A DNA stretch of 64,000 bases, taken from the NCBI RefSeq assembly GCF_001921205.1, contig NZ_MSIE01000001.1:62001-126000 (forward strand), in the 5' to 3' direction. This document shows, piece by piece, positions 41,083 to 49,525 of the stretch. How positions within the stretch are numbered: the stretch's first letter is position 1; every line of letters starts with the position of its first letter. The stretch comes from Actinophytocola xanthii. GTDB lineage: Bacteria > Actinomycetota > Actinomycetes > Mycobacteriales > Pseudonocardiaceae. The position numbers and the translations under genes are program-made. The notes below the pieces were generated by a model. That model searched no databases. It had not been told where the DNA came from and saw nothing but the letters and a program-made list of their open reading frames with translations.

Positions 41083-41565
41083 ATGGACAGCGCCACAACG
41101 GACACCGCACGCACGCTGGTCGCGGTGTTCGCTTCGCCGGTCGCCGACCACCTGCTCCGGTACGGGCGGGACCTCGGGTACCGCACCGCGCTCGTCGAGC
41201 CCGAGCGCGGGCGGGTGGCCAACGACCTCCAGGCCGAGACAACGGTCCTGCCGCGCCTGGTCGGCGAACTCGCCGGGGACACCGACGTGGTGGTCACCGA
41301 CCACCACCGACCGGAGCTGGGGCTCGTACTGCGGGACGCGCTCGCGCTCGACGTCCGCTGGGTGGGGGTCATGGGCAGCCCGAACCACGCCGGGCCCCAC
41401 GTCGCGGCCCTGCGTGACCTCGGTGTCGGCGACGAGGACATCGCCAGGGTGCGGCGGCCGATCGGGCTCAACATCGGGTCGCGCACGCCCGCCGAGATCG
41501 CGATCTCCACCCTGGCCGGGCTCGTCGCCGACCGCAACGGCGCGCCGGGGGGCTTCGAGTTCTGA
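41083..41565 (+). CDS. XdhC-like Rossmann-domain protein (C-terminal domain only)
   Basis: A 160-residue protein matching the C-terminal NAD-binding half of XdhC/CoxI molybdenum-enzyme maturation factors: VVVTDHHRPELG, WVGVMGSPNHAGPHVAALRDLGV, then RPIGLNIGSRTPAEIAIST. The N-terminal XdhC half, with its Cys, is absent, and no molybdenum hydroxylase gene is nearby. It may be a stand-alone nucleotide-binding protein. The start lies 17 bases from the divergent nudC start. Confidence 0.85.
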   Translation: MDSATTDTARTLVAVFASPVADHLLRYGRDLGYRTALVEPERGRVANDLQAETTVLPRLVGELAGDTDVVVTDHHRPELGLVLRDALALDVRWVGVMGSPNHAGPHVAALRDLGVGDEDIARVRRPIGLNIGSRTPAEIAISTLAGLVADRNGAPGGFEF

Positions 41566-41596
41566 CCCGGCTGGACAGGGCTGCGCCCCGCGCGTT

Positions 41597-41624
41597 ACGT
41601 TGCTAAGCGCTTGCTTAGCAACGT
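41597..41624. promoter_or_regulatory. 28-bp perfect palindrome, putative operator of the acyl-CoA operon
   Basis: The arms ACGTTGCTAAGC and GCTTAGCAACGT are exact reverse complements around GCTT. The site ends 30 bases before the first gene of a five-gene operon whose last gene is a TetR regulator, the likely ligand. The TAAGC/GCTTA core resembles operators of TetR repressors of fatty-acid and steroid breakdown. Confidence 0.75.
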
Positions 41625-41654
41625 CACAGCGAACCCAGCGTGGAGGAACAACCC

Positions 41655-42410
41655 GTGGCCCACTCCCGTGTCGCGATCGTGACCGGTGCCGCTCGCGGCA
41701 TCGGTGCGGCGGTCGCCAAGCGCCTCGCCAAAGACGGACTCGCCGTCGGCGTGGTCGACCTCGCCGAGGACGCCTGCGCGGCCACCGTCGAGGCGATCAC
41801 CGCGGACGGCGGCAAGGCCGTCGCCGTCGGCGCCGACGTCGCCGACTCCGCAGCCGTGTCGGCCGCCGTCGCACGGGTGAGCCAGGAGCTCGGGCCGCCG
41901 ACGGTGCTGGTGAACAACGCCGGCATCACCCGCGACAACCTGCTGTTCAAGATGACCGAGGACGACTGGGACGCGGTCATCGCGGTCCACCTCCGCGGGG
42001 CGTTCCTGATGAGCCGCGAGGTCCAGAAGCACCAGACCGAGCAGGGCTGGGGCCGGATCGTCAACCTCTCCAGCACCTCCGCCCTCGGCAACCGGGGCCA
42101 GGCCAACTACTCCGCCGCCAAGGCCGGCATGCAGGGCTTCACCAAGACCCTCGCGATCGAGCTCGGCAAGTTCGGCGTCACGGTCAACGCGATCGCGCCG
42201 GGCTTCATCGAGACCGAGATGACCGCGGCCACCGCGGCCCGCGTCGGGGTTCCCTTCGAGGACTTCAAAGCCGGGGCGGCGGCGGCCATCCCGGTCCGGC
42301 GCGTCGGCCAGCCGGAGGACATCGCCGCGGTCGTCTCCTTCCTGGCCGGCGAGGAGTCCGGTTTCGTGTCCGGGCAGGTCATCTACGTGGCCGGTGGGCC
42401 GCAGGACTGA
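41655..42410 (+). CDS. SDR-family 3-oxoacyl reductase / 3-hydroxyacyl-CoA dehydrogenase (FabG-like)
   Basis: A 251-residue short-chain dehydrogenase. It has the cofactor motif TGAARGIG, the NNAG motif, catalytic Ser-Tyr-Lys in NLSSTSALGNRGQANYSAAKAG and the ending VIYVAGGPQD. FabG-like enzymes in catabolic operons interconvert 3-hydroxyacyl- and 3-oxoacyl-CoA. GTG at 41655 follows GGAGGA. It is the first gene of an operon with MaoC, two acyl-CoA dehydrogenases and TetR, behind a perfect operator palindrome. Confidence 0.92.
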   Translation: MAHSRVAIVTGAARGIGAAVAKRLAKDGLAVGVVDLAEDACAATVEAITADGGKAVAVGADVADSAAVSAAVARVSQELGPPTVLVNNAGITRDNLLFKMTEDDWDAVIAVHLRGAFLMSREVQKHQTEQGWGRIVNLSSTSALGNRGQANYSAAKAGMQGFTKTLAIELGKFGVTVNAIAPGFIETEMTAATAARVGVPFEDFKAGAAAAIPVRRVGQPEDIAAVVSFLAGEESGFVSGQVIYVAGGPQD

Positions 42411-42418
42411 GGGGCGAC

Positions 42419-42871
42419 ATGCGAACCTTCGCCGATCTGGACGAGCTCGCCGCGGCCAAGGGCGAGCACCTGGGCCACAGCGACTGGCTCGAGATCACCC
42501 AGGACCGCGTCGACCGCTTCGCCGACGCCACCGGGGACCACCAGTGGATCCACGTCGACGTCGAGCGGGCCAAGAGCGGCCCGTTCGGCGGCACGATCGT
42601 CCACGGGTACCTCACGCTCTCGCTGATCCCCATGCTGGGCCAGCAGGTCTTCACCGTCGGCGGAATCAGCATGGGCATCAACTACGGCCTGGGCAAGGTG
42701 CGCTTCCCGACCGTGCTGCGGGTGGGCTCGCGGGTCCGCGCCGGCGTCGAGCTGGTCGAGGTCATCGAGCGACCGCCCGGCCGGCAGGCGGTCCTGCGCT
42801 GGACGTTCGAGACCGAGAGCGACGACAAGCCGGTCTGCGTCGCCGAGACGATCGTGCTGTACGTCCCGTGA
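42419..42871 (+). CDS. MaoC-like enoyl-CoA hydratase
   Basis: A 150-residue hot-dog fold hydratase. The catalytic Asp/His motif lies in FADATGDHQWIHVD with the following GPFGGTIVHGYLTLSL, the signature of MaoC (R)-specific hydratases. It should hydrate a 2-enoyl-CoA for the adjacent dehydrogenase. The start comes eight bases after the SDR stop and the end overlaps the next gene by four bases (GTGA). Confidence 0.92.
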   Translation: MRTFADLDELAAAKGEHLGHSDWLEITQDRVDRFADATGDHQWIHVDVERAKSGPFGGTIVHGYLTLSLIPMLGQQVFTVGGISMGINYGLGKVRFPTVLRVGSRVRAGVELVEVIERPPGRQAVLRWTFETESDDKPVCVAETIVLYVP

Positions 42872-44046
42872 ACGCCGAGACGCTGCGGGAGCGCGCCCGC
42901 GAGTTCCTGTCCAAGAACGACCCGTCCGGTATGGACCGGCTGGACTTCCTGCGTGCCCGGTTCGACGCCGGCCTTGCCTGGGTGCACTTCCCCGAGGGGT
43001 TGGGCGGGTTCGGCGCGGCGCGCGAGCTGCAGACCGTCGTCGAGGCCGAGCTCGAGGCGGCCGGCGCGCCCGACAACGACCCCCGGCGCATCGGCATCGG
43101 GCTTGGCATGGCCGCGCCGACCATCCTGGCCTTCGGCACCGACGAGCAGAAGCAGCGCCTGCTTCGTCCGTTGTGGACGGGCGAGGAGGTGTGGTGCCAG
43201 CTGTTCTCCGAGCCCGGCGCCGGGTCCGACCTCGCGGCAGCCGGTACCCGTGCGGTCCGTGAGGGCGACGGCTGGCGGGTGACCGGGCAGAAGGTGTGGA
43301 CCTCCAGCGCGCACACCGCGCGGTGGGGGATCCTGCTGGCCCGCACCGACCCCGACCTGCCCAAACACGCCGGCCTGTCCTACTTCGTGTTGGACATGAC
43401 CGACCCGGGCGTGGAGGTCCGGCCACTGCGCCAGATCACCGGCGAGGCCGAGTTCAACGAGGTCTTCATGACCCAGGCCTGGGTCCCCGACAGCAACCGA
43501 CTCGGCGAGGTCGGTGAGGGCTGGCGGGTCGCCCAGACGACCCTGATGAACGAGCGGATCGCCATCGGCGGGCGGCCGACCCCGCGTGAGGGCGGGATGG
43601 TCGGCGCCGTCGCCGGGACCTGGCGGGCGAACCCGGACCGGCGGACCCCGGAGCTGCACGACCGGCTGGTGGACCTGTGGGTGCGGGCGGAAGCCCTGCG
43701 GCTGGCCGGGATCCGGCTGCGCCAGCAGCTGGCCGTCGGGTCACCGGGGCCGGAGGGCTCGGCGATGAAGCTGACGTTCGCACGGCTCGCCCAGGAGCTG
43801 TCCGGGTTCGAGGTCGAGCTCCTCGCCGAGGACGGCCTGCGCTACGACGACTGGACCCTGCGCCGGCCCGACCTGGTCGACTTCAACGGCCGCGAGGCCG
43901 GGTACCGGTACCTGCGGGCGAAGGGCAACTCGATCGAGGGCGGCACCTCCGAGGTGCTGCGCAACATCATCGCCGAGCGGGTGCTCGGCCTGCCGGCCGA
44001 GCCGAGGGTGGACACCAAGGTTCCGTGGAAGGACCTGCCCAGATGA
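42868..44046 (+). CDS. Acyl-CoA dehydrogenase, subunit or paralogue 1
   Basis: A 392-residue acyl-CoA dehydrogenase. FSEPGAGSDLA and GWRVTGQKVWTSSAHTA are the flavin- and substrate-binding segments; the ending AKGNSIEGGTSEVLRNIIAERVLG is the typical C-terminal helix. The usual catalytic Glu position is not obvious. Paired dehydrogenase genes in actinobacteria often form alpha2beta2 enzymes for steroid or branched side chains. The start is GTG at 42868, overlapping the MaoC stop; the end overlaps the next gene. Confidence 0.9.
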   Translation: MNAETLRERAREFLSKNDPSGMDRLDFLRARFDAGLAWVHFPEGLGGFGAARELQTVVEAELEAAGAPDNDPRRIGIGLGMAAPTILAFGTDEQKQRLLRPLWTGEEVWCQLFSEPGAGSDLAAAGTRAVREGDGWRVTGQKVWTSSAHTARWGILLARTDPDLPKHAGLSYFVLDMTDPGVEVRPLRQITGEAEFNEVFMTQAWVPDSNRLGEVGEGWRVAQTTLMNERIAIGGRPTPREGGMVGAVAGTWRANPDRRTPELHDRLVDLWVRAEALRLAGIRLRQQLAVGSPGPEGSAMKLTFARLAQELSGFEVELLAEDGLRYDDWTLRRPDLVDFNGREAGYRYLRAKGNSIEGGTSEVLRNIIAERVLGLPAEPRVDTKVPWKDLPR

Positions 44047-45146
44047 ACCTGCTCTACAGCGACATCGAGGACCAGCTCCGGTCCAGTGTGCGCGACCTGC
44101 TGACCGCCCGTGCCCAGCCCTCGGCGATCCTCGCCCGGTGCGAGAGCGAGCAGCCCCACGACCTCGAGCTGTGGCGCACGCTCGCCGGCGAGGTCGGGGT
44201 CTCGGCGCTGCACGTGCCCGAGGAGCTCGGCGGCCAGGGCGCGTCCGCCCGCGAGGTGGCCGTCGTGCTGGAGGAGCTGGGCCGTTCGGTCGCGCCGGTC
44301 CCCTTCCTCGGCAGCGCGGTGCTCGCCACGACCGCACTGCTCGGCGTCGAGCCGACCGGCCCGGCGCGCGAACTGCTCGACGCGCTCGGTACCGGCGGCT
44401 CGGTAGCGGCGCTCGCGATCTCCCTCGCCACGATGCCCGGCTCGCCGTTTCCGTCCGGTGTGGAGGCGACCGGCGACGGCCTGCGCGGCGCGGTGCGGGC
44501 GGTGGCCGACGCCGCCGCGGCCGACGTGCTGGTCGTGCCCGCGGTCGGACCCGACGGACCGGCGCTGCACGTGGTCCCGGTCGCGCAGGCCGGTGTCGTC
44601 GTCACACCGGCGGTCTCGCTGGACCTGACCCGGCCCATCGCCGACATCTCCTTCGACGGCGCGACCTCGACACCGCTCCCCGGCGCCGCGGAGTCCGCAC
44701 TGGACAGTGCACTATGGACGGCAACAGCGCTGCTGGCCTCCGAGCAGGTCGGGTTGGCCGAGTGGTGCCTGACGACGACGGTCGCCTATCTCAAGGACCG
44801 CCACCAGTTCGGCCGTCCGGTCGGCTCGTTCCAGGCCCTCAAGCACCGCCTGGCCGACCTGTTCGGCGAGCTGGCCCTCGCCCGCGCCTCGGCCCGCCAC
44901 GCCGCGGACTCGGTGGGCGGTGAGGACGCCCGGGTGTCCGCGTTGCTGGCGAACTCGCTGTGCTCGGAGGTCGCCGTGCACGCCGCGGAGGAGTGCGTCC
45001 AGCTACATGGCGGCATCGGCATGACCTGGGAGCACCCCGCGCACCTGTACCTCAAGCGGGCCAAGGCCGACCAGATCGCCCTGGGCACGCCGGGCCGGCT
45101 GCGCGCACTGCTGGCGCCACTGGTGGACCTGCCGGGACCGCGGTGA
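44043..45146 (+). CDS. Acyl-CoA dehydrogenase, subunit or paralogue 2
   Basis: A 367-residue, shorter acyl-CoA dehydrogenase. The C-terminal landmarks RHQFGRPVGSFQALKHRLADL and ECVQLHGGIGMTWEHPAHLYLKRA are clear, while the N-terminal half is weaker and lacks the SEPGAGSD-type segment. That suits the partner subunit of a heteromeric dehydrogenase with the gene upstream. It is coupled by four-base overlaps to both neighbours. Confidence 0.9.
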   Translation: MNLLYSDIEDQLRSSVRDLLTARAQPSAILARCESEQPHDLELWRTLAGEVGVSALHVPEELGGQGASAREVAVVLEELGRSVAPVPFLGSAVLATTALLGVEPTGPARELLDALGTGGSVAALAISLATMPGSPFPSGVEATGDGLRGAVRAVADAAAADVLVVPAVGPDGPALHVVPVAQAGVVVTPAVSLDLTRPIADISFDGATSTPLPGAAESALDSALWTATALLASEQVGLAEWCLTTTVAYLKDRHQFGRPVGSFQALKHRLADLFGELALARASARHAADSVGGEDARVSALLANSLCSEVAVHAAEECVQLHGGIGMTWEHPAHLYLKRAKADQIALGTPGRLRALLAPLVDLPGPR

Positions 45147-45763
45147 CCGCACCCCAGCCCGACGACCTCTGGCCCGACGTCCGTCCCGAGGCGGCCAGGC
45201 GCCTGATGGCGGCCGCGGTTACGTCGTTCGCCGAGCGGGGCTACCACGCCACCACGACGCGGGACATCGCGACCGCGGCCGGCATGAGCCCGGCGGCCCT
45301 CTACGTGCACTTCCCGGCGAAGTCGGCCGTGCTGTTCGCGATCAGCCGCAGCGGACACGAACGCATGCTCGCGATGGTGGAGCGGGTGGTGGCCGACGAC
45401 CCGGACCCGGTGGTCACCATGCGCACGCTGGTGGAGAGGTTCGTGGCTTGGCACGCCAAGCGGCACGTGGTCGCCCGGGTGGTCCAGCACGAGCTGGCCG
45501 CGCTGCCGCCGCAGGAGTACGAGGTGGTCGCCGACCTGCGCCGGCGAACCGAGCAACACGTCCGCGACGTGATCACCGCCGGGGTGTCCCTGCGCCAGTT
45601 CGAGGTCCCCGACGTCCGCACGGCCGCACGCGCCGTGCTCGGCCTCGGGATCGACGTCGCGCGCTGGTACACCCCGACCACCCGACCCGCCCCGACCGAG
45701 CTCGGCCGGCAGTACGCCGACCTCGTCCTGCGCATGCTGGGCCACCACGACCGGACCGACTAG
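45143..45763 (+). CDS. TetR-family regulator of the acyl-CoA operon
   Basis: A 206-residue TetR-type repressor with the helix-turn-helix at about residues 18-62 (RLMAAAVTSFAERGYHATTT, then GMSPAALYVHFPAKSAVLF). It is the last gene of the operon, translationally coupled by a GTGA overlap, and the best candidate to bind the palindrome at 41597-41624. The ligand is probably an acyl-CoA intermediate of the pathway. Confidence 0.9.
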   Translation: MTAPQPDDLWPDVRPEAARRLMAAAVTSFAERGYHATTTRDIATAAGMSPAALYVHFPAKSAVLFAISRSGHERMLAMVERVVADDPDPVVTMRTLVERFVAWHAKRHVVARVVQHELAALPPQEYEVVADLRRRTEQHVRDVITAGVSLRQFEVPDVRTAARAVLGLGIDVARWYTPTTRPAPTELGRQYADLVLRMLGHHDRTD

Positions 45764-45829
45764 GAAGTGTCCGGCATGTCGTCGGAGCGCTTACGCAACC
45801 CCGTGTAGCGGTCCGGCGTCTCTACGTAC

Positions 45830-46924
45830 GTGAAACTCATCGTGGCAGGTCTGGTCGGTCTTCTCGCGGTCACAACGCCAGTGGCGGCGGCATCGCCTTC
45901 CGATACGTTCCTCCCGTCCTCGGTCAGCTGGCTCGATCCCCGGCATGGCAGCGCGTTCGGCTACACGCCATGCGGCGAGGACCTGTGCCCGGAACTGTTG
46001 GCCACCGTGGACGGCGGTGACAGTTGGCAGGCACGCACCGCACCGCCGGTGAAACTTCCAGAGAACCACAACCAGGTACGGTTGATGGTTGCCGACCTGG
46101 AAACCGAGTTCGTCACGGACGGAACCACCCTGTGGGAGACCAACGACGCGACCCGGAACTGGTACGAGGTGGAGCTGACCGGGCTGACCGAGCCGTACAA
46201 CATCTCCGAAGTCGTGACCGCGCACGGCAAGGTGTTCGCCGTGGCCTCCTTACTGGGCAACAACCAGCACAACGCCACCCGGATCTACTCCGGACCGGTC
46301 GGTGAGCCGGTACTGCACCCGTTGCCCGGGTTCGAGGTCATCGGCGAATTCCCCTACGGCGGCGTCGCGGTCGACGGTGACATACTGCAGGTCTACCTGG
46401 GCGCCAACTATGCCGAGGCGCAGTACCACTTCTCGCTCGACGGTGAGGAGTTCGTCGCGGCACCACTGCCGTGCCCGCTCGAGAACGTCGCGATGCTCGG
46501 CGGAATCAGGGACAACCGGCCCATCGCGCTGTGCAACGGCGGTGGCGGTTCGCCGCAACCAGGTTCGATGACCAAGCAGGTCTTCACCGCGCCACACCTC
46601 GGCGGCACCTACGTCCCGTCGAACCCGGCCCCGTCACAGGGCTACACCTCGGGATTCGGCCCGGCCACCTCCGACGTCGCGACCATCGCGGCCGTCGGCG
46701 GAAGCCGAAGCCTGCTGCACAGCACGTTCGACGCCGGCAAGAGCTGGTCGAGCACCATACTGAGCGACCGGGGATTCGCCCTGTTCGACCTGCAGTTCGT
46801 GACCCCGGACATCGGCCACGTCGTGGACGGCGTGCCGAGCTCGTCCTCGGCGTCGGCCGTCTACCGCAGCACGGATGCCGGCCACACCTGGCAACCGTAC
46901 GACTTCCACCGCACCGACGGCTGA
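45830..46924 (+). CDS. Secreted protein with Asp-box (BNR-like) repeats, probable beta-propeller
   Basis: A 364-residue protein with a signal peptide (MKLIVAGLVGLLAVTTPVAA, cleavage near residue 21). At least three Asp-box repeats can be seen: ATVDGGDSWQ (about residue 59), STFDAGKSWSS (about 302) and YRSTDAGHTWQPY near the end. Asp boxes mark sialidase-like beta-propellers and related surface proteins. No catalytic sialidase residues were identified, so it may be a binding protein. Codon usage and base composition look less GC-rich than in neighbouring genes. The GTG start lacks a ribosome site. A strong hairpin follows. Confidence 0.75.
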   Translation: MKLIVAGLVGLLAVTTPVAAASPSDTFLPSSVSWLDPRHGSAFGYTPCGEDLCPELLATVDGGDSWQARTAPPVKLPENHNQVRLMVADLETEFVTDGTTLWETNDATRNWYEVELTGLTEPYNISEVVTAHGKVFAVASLLGNNQHNATRIYSGPVGEPVLHPLPGFEVIGEFPYGGVAVDGDILQVYLGANYAEAQYHFSLDGEEFVAAPLPCPLENVAMLGGIRDNRPIALCNGGGGSPQPGSMTKQVFTAPHLGGTYVPSNPAPSQGYTSGFGPATSDVATIAAVGGSRSLLHSTFDAGKSWSSTILSDRGFALFDLQFVTPDIGHVVDGVPSSSSASAVYRSTDAGHTWQPYDFHRTDG

Positions 46925-46964
46925 GCACGAACCCTCCGTTCGAGTTCGTGCCGTGACAGAGGCC

Positions 46965-46995
46965 GGCGTGAACGGCAGACCCTGCCGTTCACGCC
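46965..46995 (+). terminator. Hairpin terminator after the Asp-box gene
   Basis: The perfect 14-bp stem GGCGTGAACGGCAG / CTGCCGTTCACGCC has a 3-base loop and starts 41 bases after the stop. There is no T-run, which is common for actinomycete terminators. Repeat copy 2 begins 27 bases further on. Confidence 0.75.
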
Positions 46996-47021
46996 GTGCC
47001 GTCGCGTCGGTCAGTCGGCCC

Positions 47022-47187
47022 TAGGGCGCGTCCTCAAAGCCCTCGATCGCGGTCTTCGCGCCCAGCTCGCCGCTGGCGGCGTTGTCGGACAGGCCGAGTA
47101 CGACCCGGTACGAGGCCTGCCCTCCGCCTTGCCAGCGACGACCTGGATCACGAAGCCCATCGACCGGGACTTTGAGGACGCGCCCTA
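47022..47187 (-). repeat. Dispersed TIR element, copy 2 (MITE-like, TA-flanked)
   Basis: A 166-bp copy with perfect ends TAGGGCGCGTCC and GGACGCGCCCTA. The inner arms here are CCTCAAAG (47032-47039) and CTTTGAGG (47170-47177): different from copy 1 but again exactly complementary. The middle is nearly identical to the other copies. It lies between two convergent genes, and its right-hand TA with the preceding C gives the TAG stop of the lipoprotein gene. Confidence 0.9.
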
Positions 47188-47559
47188 GGTACAGGCCTCG
47201 CGCAGTGCGTCGACGCGGGCGGCGTTGGCCTTGGCCCAGCTCGCCACCACGCCCAGGTCCTCGAAGCGCTCCTGCTGCACCTCGACGTAGGAGTCGGCCA
47301 TGGTGAGCAGCGAGGCCTTCACGTCCTGGTCGGCGACGTTCTCGGCGAGCTCACGCAGCCGCTGCTCCTTGTCCTCGGCACGGGCGCGCAGCCGCTCCGG
47401 GTCGACAAGCGGGTTCAGGTCGGCCAGCCCCAGCGCCTCGGTGCACACCGCCGCCCGGTCGGCGACGTCGTTCGCCTCGTCCACTGCCGAGTCCACCTCG
47501 GCGCATCCGGCCACCAGCAGCACGGCCGCCAGCCCGGCGGCGATCCCCCGCAGTCGCAT
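47185..47559 (-). CDS. Small lipoprotein, function unknown
   Basis: A 124-residue protein. A lipobox (LLVAGC, Cys19) follows a basic and hydrophobic start, so it should be lipid-anchored on the outer face of the membrane. The mature part is helical and acidic/basic (ERLRARAEDKEQRLRELAEN), with two further Cys, at about residue 38 and next to the end. The family is not recognised. A TACCGT box six bases before the ATG suggests a leaderless mRNA. The TAG stop is contributed by the end of repeat copy 2. Confidence 0.75.
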   Translation of the reverse strand: MRLRGIAAGLAAVLLVAGCAEVDSAVDEANDVADRAAVCTEALGLADLNPLVDPERLRARAEDKEQRLRELAENVADQDVKASLLTMADSYVEVQQERFEDLGVVASWAKANAARVDALREACT

Positions 47560-47565
47560 GTCTCC

Positions 47566-47571
47566 ACGGTA
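47566..47571 (-). promoter_or_regulatory. -10 hexamer of the lipoprotein gene (leaderless start)
   Basis: On the minus strand TACCGT is followed by six bases (GGAGAC) and the ATG at 47559. The GGAG is too close to the start to be an efficient ribosome site. Confidence 0.45.
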
Positions 47572-47617
47572 GCGCCCCGGCGCGGGACGCGAGCTGGCGT
47601 GTATATGCCTGTTGGGA

Positions 47618-47623
47618 TATATT
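47618..47623 (+). promoter_or_regulatory. -10 hexamer of the arsR-type gene (leaderless start)
   Basis: TATATT stands six bases before the ATG at 47630. It forms the right half of a dyad with TATAT ten bases upstream, so the repressor may bind over its own promoter. Confidence 0.6.
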
Positions 47624-47629
47624 GCCGCC

Positions 47630-47947
47630 ATGGCATCTACATTCGAGGTGCTGGCCGAGCCCCACCGCAGGGAGATCCTCGATCTGCTGCGTGAGGGCGA
47701 ACGACCGGTCGGCGACCTGGTCGAGCGGCTGGCGCTGACCCAGCCGGCCGTCTCCAAGCACCTGCGGGTGCTGCGCGGCGCGGGACTGGTCGAGGTCCGC
47801 CAGGACGCACAGCGCCGCTGGTACCGGCTTCGGCTGGACCCGCTGGTCGAGCTGGACAGCTGGCTGGAGCCGTACCGGCGCATGTGGACGTCCAGTTTGG
47901 ACGCTCTGGAGAGGCACCTGGACACAATGGAGGATCCCGATGAGTGA
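47630..47947 (+). CDS. ArsR-family winged-helix regulator
   Basis: A 105-residue ArsR-type regulator: LAEPHRREILDLLREGERPV, then LTQPAVSKHLRVLRGAGLVEV with the wing DAQRRWYRL. No metal-binding Cys pair is present, as in the subgroup (SdpR-like) that is paired with AHSA1 proteins. The stop overlaps the next gene by eight bases, so the pair is one operon. A TATATT box with dyad lies right before the start. Confidence 0.92.
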   Translation: MASTFEVLAEPHRREILDLLREGERPVGDLVERLALTQPAVSKHLRVLRGAGLVEVRQDAQRRWYRLRLDPLVELDSWLEPYRRMWTSSLDALERHLDTMEDPDE

Positions 47948-48899
47948 GCGCGCGACCCTGCGGATGATCGACGGCGAGCCGGTACTGCGCTTCGAGCGCA
48001 GGTTCCGCCATCCGCCGGCGAAGGTGTGGCGCGCCGTGACCGAGCCCGCCGAGCTGGCGCACTGGTTTCCGGCCGCCGTCGAGGCGGAGCCGCGGCCGGG
48101 GGCGCCCATGCGGTTCACCTTCCCGGACGAGGCGGTCGTGGACGGCGAGTGGGACGGCGAGGTGCTGGAGTACGACCCGCCGAAGGTCTACATGTTCCGC
48201 TGGGAACAGGACGTGCTGCGCTTCGAGCTGCTGCCCGACGGCGAGGGCTGCCTGCTGGTGTTCACCCAGACCGTCGGCGGCGGGTGGGTGGGCCGGTTGG
48301 GGGCCGCCAGGAACGCGGCCGGCTGGGACAACTGCCTGGCCCTGCTCGTCGCCCGGCTGGACGGGACGCCCGCGCTGGCGGACCAGGTCGCGTTCCCCTC
48401 GATCGAACGCTATGTCGAGGAGTTCGGCCTCGGCGAGGGCGAGATCCGCACGACCAAGGACGGTCTCGAGCTTCACTTCGCCCGGGACCTGGTCTGGAAG
48501 CCGCCGGCCCAGGTGTGGTCCGCGCTCACCGAGGACGTCGATCCAGCCGACGAGCCGCCGGCCCGAGCGGTGAACCCGCACGTCCCCGCCGGCAGGGTTA
48601 CTACGGCGGACGCCCCGAACGAGCTGGCCTACGAATGGCTGCACGAGGGTCGCCCGGCCGGGACCGTGCGCTGGCGCATCGTCTCGGACGAGAAGCTCGG
48701 CGTACGGGTGGAACTCACCCAGACGCTGCCGGCCGCCCTGTCCGAGAGACGGGCCCAGCTGCTGGCGGCCTGGCAGGTCCACCTGGAGCTGTTCTTCGCC
48801 GCCGTGCACGGGGACGTCCGCTGCCCCTGGCCGGCCGAGCGAACGGCGCGGCTGACCGAGCGTTACTCGGCCCGGCTGGCGGGGAAAGCCAGGCTTTAA
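47940..48899 (+). CDS. SRPBCC protein with two AHSA1-like domains
   Basis: A 319-residue protein of two tandem AHSA1/START-like domains. The first (residues about 12-150) has the FRHPPAKVWRAVTEPAELAHWFP signature; the second (about 165-310) begins ARDLVWKPPAQVWSALTE and is more divergent. Such proteins bind hydrophobic ligands and are regularly coupled to ArsR regulators; the ligand is unknown. Two domains in one chain is less usual than one. The end overlaps the convergent metallo-hydrolase gene by four bases. Confidence 0.88.
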   Translation: MSERATLRMIDGEPVLRFERRFRHPPAKVWRAVTEPAELAHWFPAAVEAEPRPGAPMRFTFPDEAVVDGEWDGEVLEYDPPKVYMFRWEQDVLRFELLPDGEGCLLVFTQTVGGGWVGRLGAARNAAGWDNCLALLVARLDGTPALADQVAFPSIERYVEEFGLGEGEIRTTKDGLELHFARDLVWKPPAQVWSALTEDVDPADEPPARAVNPHVPAGRVTTADAPNELAYEWLHEGRPAGTVRWRIVSDEKLGVRVELTQTLPAALSERRAQLLAAWQVHLELFFAAVHGDVRCPWPAERTARLTERYSARLAGKARL

Positions 48900-49525
48900 T
48901 GACCGCGGGCTATCCACTCCTCGAGGTGGGGGAGCTCGGCGCCGATCGAGGTGTCGTCGCCGTGGCCGGTGTGGACGGTGGTCTCCTCGGCCATGGTGAG
49001 CAGGCGGTCGCGGATCGAGTCGACGATGGTTGGGAAGTCCGAGTAGGACCGACCGGTCGCGCCGGGGCCGCCGTTGAACAACGTGTCGCCGGTGAACACG
49101 ACGTTGAGGTCGGGCACGTGCAGGCACACCGCCCCCGGCGCGTGGCCGGGGGTGTGCAGCACCCGCACCTCGACCCCGGCCACGTGCAGCACGTCGCCGT
49201 CGGCGAGCTCGGCGGTGGGCCGGGCGTGCGGGTGCGCCAGCCGCCACAGCACGTCGTCGGCCGGGTGCAGCAGTATCGGGGCGTCGACCAGCTCGGAGAG
49301 CGCGGGGGCGGCGTTGACGTGGTCGTCGTGCGCGTGGGTGCAGGCGATCGCCACCACCTCGCGCTCCCCCACCGCCGCGGCGATCGCGTCCGCGTCGTGG
49401 GCCGCGTCGATCACCAGGACCTGCTCGTCGTCGCCGAGCAACCAGACGTTGTTGTCCACCGGCCAGCTGCCGCCGTCGAGGTTGAACGTCCCGGAGGTGA
49501 CGACCTTCTGCACACGCGCGGCCAT
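48896..49525 (-). CDS. MBL-fold metallo-hydrolase paired with mscR
   Basis: A 209-residue metallo-beta-lactamase fold hydrolase. Zinc ligands are in CTHAHDDHVNAAP, HTPGHAPGAVCLH, FTGDTLFNGGPG and the final TGHGDDTSIG. Its start shares a base with the mscR stop (TGATG). Genes of this type regularly follow S-(hydroxymethyl)mycothiol dehydrogenase and probably hydrolyse the S-formylmycothiol product, as glyoxalase II-like enzymes do for glutathione. That activity is inferred from context. Confidence 0.88.
   Translation of the reverse strand: MAARVQKVVTSGTFNLDGGSWPVDNNVWLLGDDEQVLVIDAAHDADAIAAAVGEREVVAIACTHAHDDHVNAAPALSELVDAPILLHPADDVLWRLAHPHARPTAELADGDVLHVAGVEVRVLHTPGHAPGAVCLHVPDLNVVFTGDTLFNGGPGATGRSYSDFPTIVDSIRDRLLTMAEETTVHTGHGDDTSIGAELPHLEEWIARGH

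Noticed and set aside
46965-46995. The hairpin after the Asp-box gene as part of repeat copy 2
   Set aside because: Copies 1 and 3 have no matching sequence outside their TA borders, so the hairpin is a separate terminator.
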